DNA from: Rhizobium sp. ZPR4
GTDB taxonomy: Bacteria > Pseudomonadota > Alphaproteobacteria > Rhizobiales > Rhizobiaceae
Length of the DNA: 64,000 nucleotides
Direction: 5' to 3'
Assembly: GCF_040215725.1 (NCBI RefSeq)
Contig: NZ_CP157967.1
Coordinates: 2,170,001-2,234,000 of the forward strand
Shown: piece after piece, positions 60,755 to 64,000 of the stretch
Layout of the letters: each line of letters opens with the position of its first letter
How positions within the stretch are numbered: position 1 is the first letter of the stretch
The notes under the pieces: model-generated
What the model was told of the DNA's origin: nothing
Databases searched by the model: none
Seen by the model: only the letters and a program-made list of their open reading frames with translations
Program-made: the position numbers and the translations under genes

Positions 60755-61648
60755 CTATTCCGGCACTACTTCCGCCGCGCGCCGGTTGGTGAGGTAAACG
60801 CCGATCACAACAATCACCGTGCCGATGATGATCGGCAGCGTCAGTGGCTCACCGAAGGCGATCGCCGCCTCGATGGCGACGGCCGGCGGCATCAGGTAGA
60901 TCAGCGATGCGGCGCGCGATACCTGCCCGCGGCGGATCAGATACAGCAGCAAGCCGACGGCGCCCATCGACAGGCCGAAGACCGACCAGAGCATCGCGAG
61001 AATGGCCTCATGCGTGCCGTCGAAACGCAGGCCTTCGACGATGAAGGCGAGCGGCACGGTGACGATCAAGGCGCCGACATATTGCAATGTCGCGATGGTT
61101 CTAAGGTCGCCGGTCTGCAGGTGCTTCTTCTGATAGAGCGTGCCATAGGTCACGGATACCATTCCCAGCAGATTGACGATCAGGGGAATGGCGGATTGCC
61201 AGAGATTGGCCGTATCCGTCGCCAGGAGCTTCGGCGAGATCGCGATGGCGATGCCGAGGAAACCAAGTACCAAACCAACCTTCTGGATCGGCCGCAGCCG
61301 TTCGCCGACGAGAAACGGCGCGGCCATGGCGGTCATCAGCGGCTGCAGCGCTGCGATGATGCCGGAAATGCCGGCCGGTACGCCCACGGCGATCGCCCAC
61401 CAAAGGCTGCCCAGATAGATGCCGTGCAGGAAAATGCCGGAATAGATAGCCCGAAACACGCTCGACCAATCGCGCGGCCATCTGGCGCCGGTGATCGAAC
61501 AGAGCAGCACGAAGGCGAGCGCCGACAGGCTGTAGCGGATCATCAGGAAGGTGAACGGTCCCGCATGCAGCGAGGCATATTTGGCGACGATCCAACCAGT
61601 GGACCAGAGGAGGACGAAAATCGCCGGCGCGAGTTTATCGAGGGACAT
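60755..61648 (-). CDS. EamA/DMT-family transporter
   Basis: A 297-residue exporter with ten predicted membrane helices in two EamA repeats: LAPAIFVLLWSTGWIVAKY opens the first, and SLIYLMPPAVAIEAAIAFGEPLTLPIIIGTVIVVIGVYLTNR closes the second. Members export metabolites such as amino acids or purines; the cargo is not predictable here. Confidence 0.9.
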   Translation of the reverse strand: MSLDKLAPAIFVLLWSTGWIVAKYASLHAGPFTFLMIRYSLSALAFVLLCSITGARWPRDWSSVFRAIYSGIFLHGIYLGSLWWAIAVGVPAGISGIIAALQPLMTAMAAPFLVGERLRPIQKVGLVLGFLGIAIAISPKLLATDTANLWQSAIPLIVNLLGMVSVTYGTLYQKKHLQTGDLRTIATLQYVGALIVTVPLAFIVEGLRFDGTHEAILAMLWSVFGLSMGAVGLLLYLIRRGQVSRAASLIYLMPPAVAIEAAIAFGEPLTLPIIIGTVIVVIGVYLTNRRAAEVVPE

Positions 61649-62046
61649 GGAAATCGGACCGATATGTTTGGCGCTTCGGAGCCGGAATCCTGGTCGAACT
61701 CAGGGTGTCGCGCGGAGGGGCTGAAGGCTGATAGCCGATGGCGGTTGAGCGGTCAAAATCGATCTGCTGAAAACAGCAATCAATTTTTCTTCACATCCGG
61801 CGAACCACCGCCCTGGTTTCAGAAACGCCGGCCACTACCCAGACGTTCAGTCCGCAAAAGAAGCAGATGCTCAAATTTTGATCCGAACATTGCGACAAGA
61901 CCCGGCAAACAACAGTCATGCTACTCTTAAATGCCTGTAAATCCGGCATTTTTCGATATTACGAAATTCACGATGGCAACTGCGCATAGTTCTTGCATTG
62001 TAAAAACCGTTGTATTCAAATGGGTAAAAACACGGGGACCGCACCT
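61649..62046. other. intergenic region before the ATP-grasp gene
   Basis: A gap of 398 bases. The left part is GC-rich and the right part (about 61900-62030) is AT-rich and presumably carries the promoter of the ATP-grasp operon. A weak TGCTG/CAGCA hairpin lies at about 61769-61782. No gene, repeat or clear operator is seen. Confidence 0.4.
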
Positions 62047-63456
62047 TTGGCATTTGATGAAATGATTACTGCGGATGAAAGTCCGCGCGCGCCTTACGAG
62101 AAATACTTCGAGTGGTACTCAGGCCAGGACAGGGGCCATCTCATTGCCAAATCCCGCGACGCGGAAACGATCTTCCGAAAAACGGGCATTACCTTCGCGG
62201 TCTACGGACATGCAGACTCCTCCGAAAAGCTCATCCCCTTCGACATCATCCCCCGCATCATATCAGGCCGCGAATGGCGCAAGCTCGCCCAGGGCATCGA
62301 ACAGCGGGTCGTCGCCCTCAACGCCTTCCTCCACGACATCTACCACAAGCAGGAAATCATCCGCGCCGGCCGCATCCCGCGCGAGCTGATCGAGAAGAAC
62401 GACGCCTTCCTGCCCGAGATGATCGGCTTCCGCCCGCCGGGTGGCGTCTACACCCACATCGTCGGCACCGATATCGTGCGCACCGGCGAAGACCAGTTCT
62501 ATGTGCTTGAGGACAATGCCCGCACGCCTTCCGGTGTCAGCTACATGCTGGAAAACCGCGAGACGATGATGCAGATGTTCCCCGAACTGTTTCACCAGAA
62601 CAAGGTGCAGCGCGTCGAAGACTACCCGCTCCTGCTGCGCCAGAGCCTGGCATCCCTCGCCCCTCCCGGCTGCAAGGGCAAGCCGCGTGTCGCCGTCCTC
62701 ACTCCGGGTATCTACAATTCCGCCTACTACGAGCATTCCTTCCTCGCCGACATGATGGGCGTGGAACTGGTCGAAGGCTCGGATCTGCGCGTCATCGACG
62801 GCAAGGTGAAGATGCGCACGACGCGCGGTTATGAGGCGATCGACGTGCTCTATCGCCGCGTCGATGACGATTTCCTCGATCCCCTCACCTTCCGCCCGGA
62901 TTCCGCGCTCGGTATTCCCGGCATCATGGACGTCTATCGCGCCGGCAATATCACCATCGCCAATGCGCCCGGCACCGGCATTTCCGACGACAAGGCGATC
63001 TATTCCTACATGCCCGAGATCGTCGAATTCTATACTGGCCGCAAGCCGATCCTTGAGAACGTGCCGACCTGGCGCTGTTCGGAGCCGGAGAGCCTGCAAT
63101 ATGTGCTCGATAACCTCGCCGATCTCGTCGTCAAGGAAGTGCATGGCTCCGGCGGCTACGGCATGCTCGTGGGACCGACGGCTACGAAGAAGGAGCGCAC
63201 GGCCTTTGCCGAGAAGCTCAAGAGCAAGCCGAACAATTACATCGCGCAGCCAACCCTTTCGCTGTCGACCGTGCCGATCCTCGTCAACAAGGGTATTGCG
63301 CCACGGCATGTCGATTTGCGGCCCTATGTCCTCGTCTCCGACAAGGTGCGGATCATCCCAGGCGGGCTCACCCGCGTGGCGCTGAAGGAAGGCTCGCTGG
63401 TGGTCAACTCCAGCCAAGGCGGCGGCACCAAAGACACCTGGGTTCTGGAGGACTGA
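62047..63456 (+). CDS. circularly permuted (type 2) ATP-grasp protein
   Basis: About 469 residues from the TTG at 62047 (GGGGA eight bases before; ATG at 62020 and TTG at 61993 are alternatives). AFDEMI-type opening, SPRAPYEKYFEWYSGQD, YVLEDNARTPSGVSYMLENRE, TPGIYNSAYYEHSFLADMMGVELVEGSDL and VVKEVHGSGGYGMLVGP are diagnostic. The domain is predicted to make peptide-like amide bonds. It is coupled to an alpha-E protein, part of a conserved but biochemically undefined operon that often also has a transglutaminase and a proteasome-type protease. Confidence 0.9.
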   Translation: MAFDEMITADESPRAPYEKYFEWYSGQDRGHLIAKSRDAETIFRKTGITFAVYGHADSSEKLIPFDIIPRIISGREWRKLAQGIEQRVVALNAFLHDIYHKQEIIRAGRIPRELIEKNDAFLPEMIGFRPPGGVYTHIVGTDIVRTGEDQFYVLEDNARTPSGVSYMLENRETMMQMFPELFHQNKVQRVEDYPLLLRQSLASLAPPGCKGKPRVAVLTPGIYNSAYYEHSFLADMMGVELVEGSDLRVIDGKVKMRTTRGYEAIDVLYRRVDDDFLDPLTFRPDSALGIPGIMDVYRAGNITIANAPGTGISDDKAIYSYMPEIVEFYTGRKPILENVPTWRCSEPESLQYVLDNLADLVVKEVHGSGGYGMLVGPTATKKERTAFAEKLKSKPNNYIAQPTLSLSTVPILVNKGIAPRHVDLRPYVLVSDKVRIIPGGLTRVALKEGSLVVNSSQGGGTKDTWVLED

Positions 63457-63462
63457 ACGGAC

Positions 63463-64000
63463 ATGCTGGGAAGAACCGCGAATGGCCTCTACTGGATGTT
63501 CCGTTACATCGAGCGCGCCGAAAACATAGCCCGCCTGGTCGATGCCGGCCAGCGCATGTCGCTGACCCGCAGTGATGCCGCCGATGACGATTGGGACGGC
63601 GTCCTGCAAAGCGCCGGTGTGCGCGAAGACTACAACGAAGTGCATGGCAAGCTGACCGGCACCGACGCGATCGATTATCTGATGCGCGACCGCTCCAATC
63701 CGTCGAGCGTCATGTCCTGTATCGAATACGGCCGCAACAATGCCCGCATGGTGCGCACGGCGCTGACCCGCGACACCTGGGAAGCGACCAACGAATGCTG
63801 GATCGAGCTGAAGACACTGCTCGGCAAGAAGCTGAAGACGGCGGAATTGCCCGAGACGATCGACGTCATCAAACAGCGCGCCGGCCTGATCCGCGGTGCC
63901 TTCCACGGCTCGATGCTTCGCAACGAGCTTTATAACTTCGCCCGCATAGGCACATTCATCGAGCGCGCCGACAATACGGCCCGCATCCTCGACGTGAAAT
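63463..64000 (+). CDS. alpha-E domain protein, N-terminal part
   Basis: Open from the ATG at 63463 to the window end (179 codons). MLGRTANGLYWMFRYIERAENIARLVDAG and FARIGTFIERADNTARILD are the repeated alpha-helical motifs that define the alpha-E family. It starts six bases after the ATP-grasp stop. Function is unknown; it always accompanies the permuted ATP-grasp. The gene continues beyond the right edge. Confidence 0.9.
   Translation, partial: MLGRTANGLYWMFRYIERAENIARLVDAGQRMSLTRSDAADDDWDGVLQSAGVREDYNEVHGKLTGTDAIDYLMRDRSNPSSVMSCIEYGRNNARMVRTALTRDTWEATNECWIELKTLLGKKLKTAELPETIDVIKQRAGLIRGAFHGSMLRNELYNFARIGTFIERADNTARILDVK

Noticed and set aside
62263..63906. 547-codon antisense open frame opposite the ATP-grasp/alpha-E genes
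   Set aside because: Crosses two real genes and lacks any conserved block.
1..64000. tRNA, rRNA, CRISPR arrays, prophage or transposase genes
   Set aside because: Read for T-loop sequences, regularly spaced repeats, and DDE or integrase motifs; none was convincing.

Overview
The window looks like a chromosomal segment of a Rhizobiaceae bacterium (Rhizobium/Agrobacterium/Sinorhizobium clade). It has high GC with dense, well-spaced operons, a choline transporter whose ligand residues fall at exactly the Sinorhizobium ChoX positions, a BacA-type peptide transporter, a NolR-like regulator, a RIME-like intergenic mosaic element, and typical rhizobial housekeeping neighbours. I saw no tRNA, rRNA, CRISPR array, prophage or insertion sequence.

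Layout. 1-47: start of thymidine kinase (minus). 282-3312: choXWV choline ABC transporter. 3337-4525: FMN-binding protein, then a NolR-like ArsR regulator in a low-GC pocket. 4880-9646: class III aminotransferase, adenine deaminase and a convergent GH13 alpha-glucosidase. 9939-15384: oppABCDF oligopeptide transporter, followed by a PfkB sugar kinase and a GT4 glycosyltransferase. 17696-23736: FkbM methyltransferase, OhrR, der, a TPR membrane protein, NnrU and a polysaccharide deacetylase. 23914-32339: bacA, PadR regulator, methionine aminopeptidase, GNAT, a DoxX/SRPBCC/ECF-sigma/DGPF module, an LD-carboxypeptidase and a sialyltransferase-fold protein. 32518-35030: glpK and bdhA.

35103-49000 is a purine-catabolism block: xdhA-xdhB (xanthine to urate), a LysR regulator, puuD (membrane cytochrome-c urate hydroxylase), guaD (guanine to xanthine), and on the minus strand puuE, uraD, uraH and allA (5-hydroxyisourate to allantoin; allantoin to allantoate; ureidoglycolate to glyoxylate). 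Adenine deaminase at 6302 feeds the same pathway. xdhC and an allantoate amidohydrolase are not seen. Two members of this block carry lost active-site motifs: an orphan HepT-like HEPN protein, and a DUF1045 protein in which both 2H-phosphoesterase HxT motifs are gone.

49104-64000: a split MnmC (FAD oxidoreductase and MnmD methyltransferase with overlapping head-to-head start codons), AraC/SDR pair, a hybrid histidine kinase behind CtrA-like sites, a solitary MttB-family methyltransferase, a DEAD-box RNA helicase with a TTG start overlapping the stop of an upstream short ORF, GNAT, EamA transporter, and a circularly permuted ATP-grasp/alpha-E pair that runs off the window.

The observations I consider least explained are the CtrA-like array before the hybrid kinase, the doubly degenerate DUF1045 protein, the catalytically altered HepT, the shared start codons of the split mnmC pair, the short ORF coupled to the helicase, the 18-bp palindrome in the opp promoter, and a structured leader in front of adenine deaminase.
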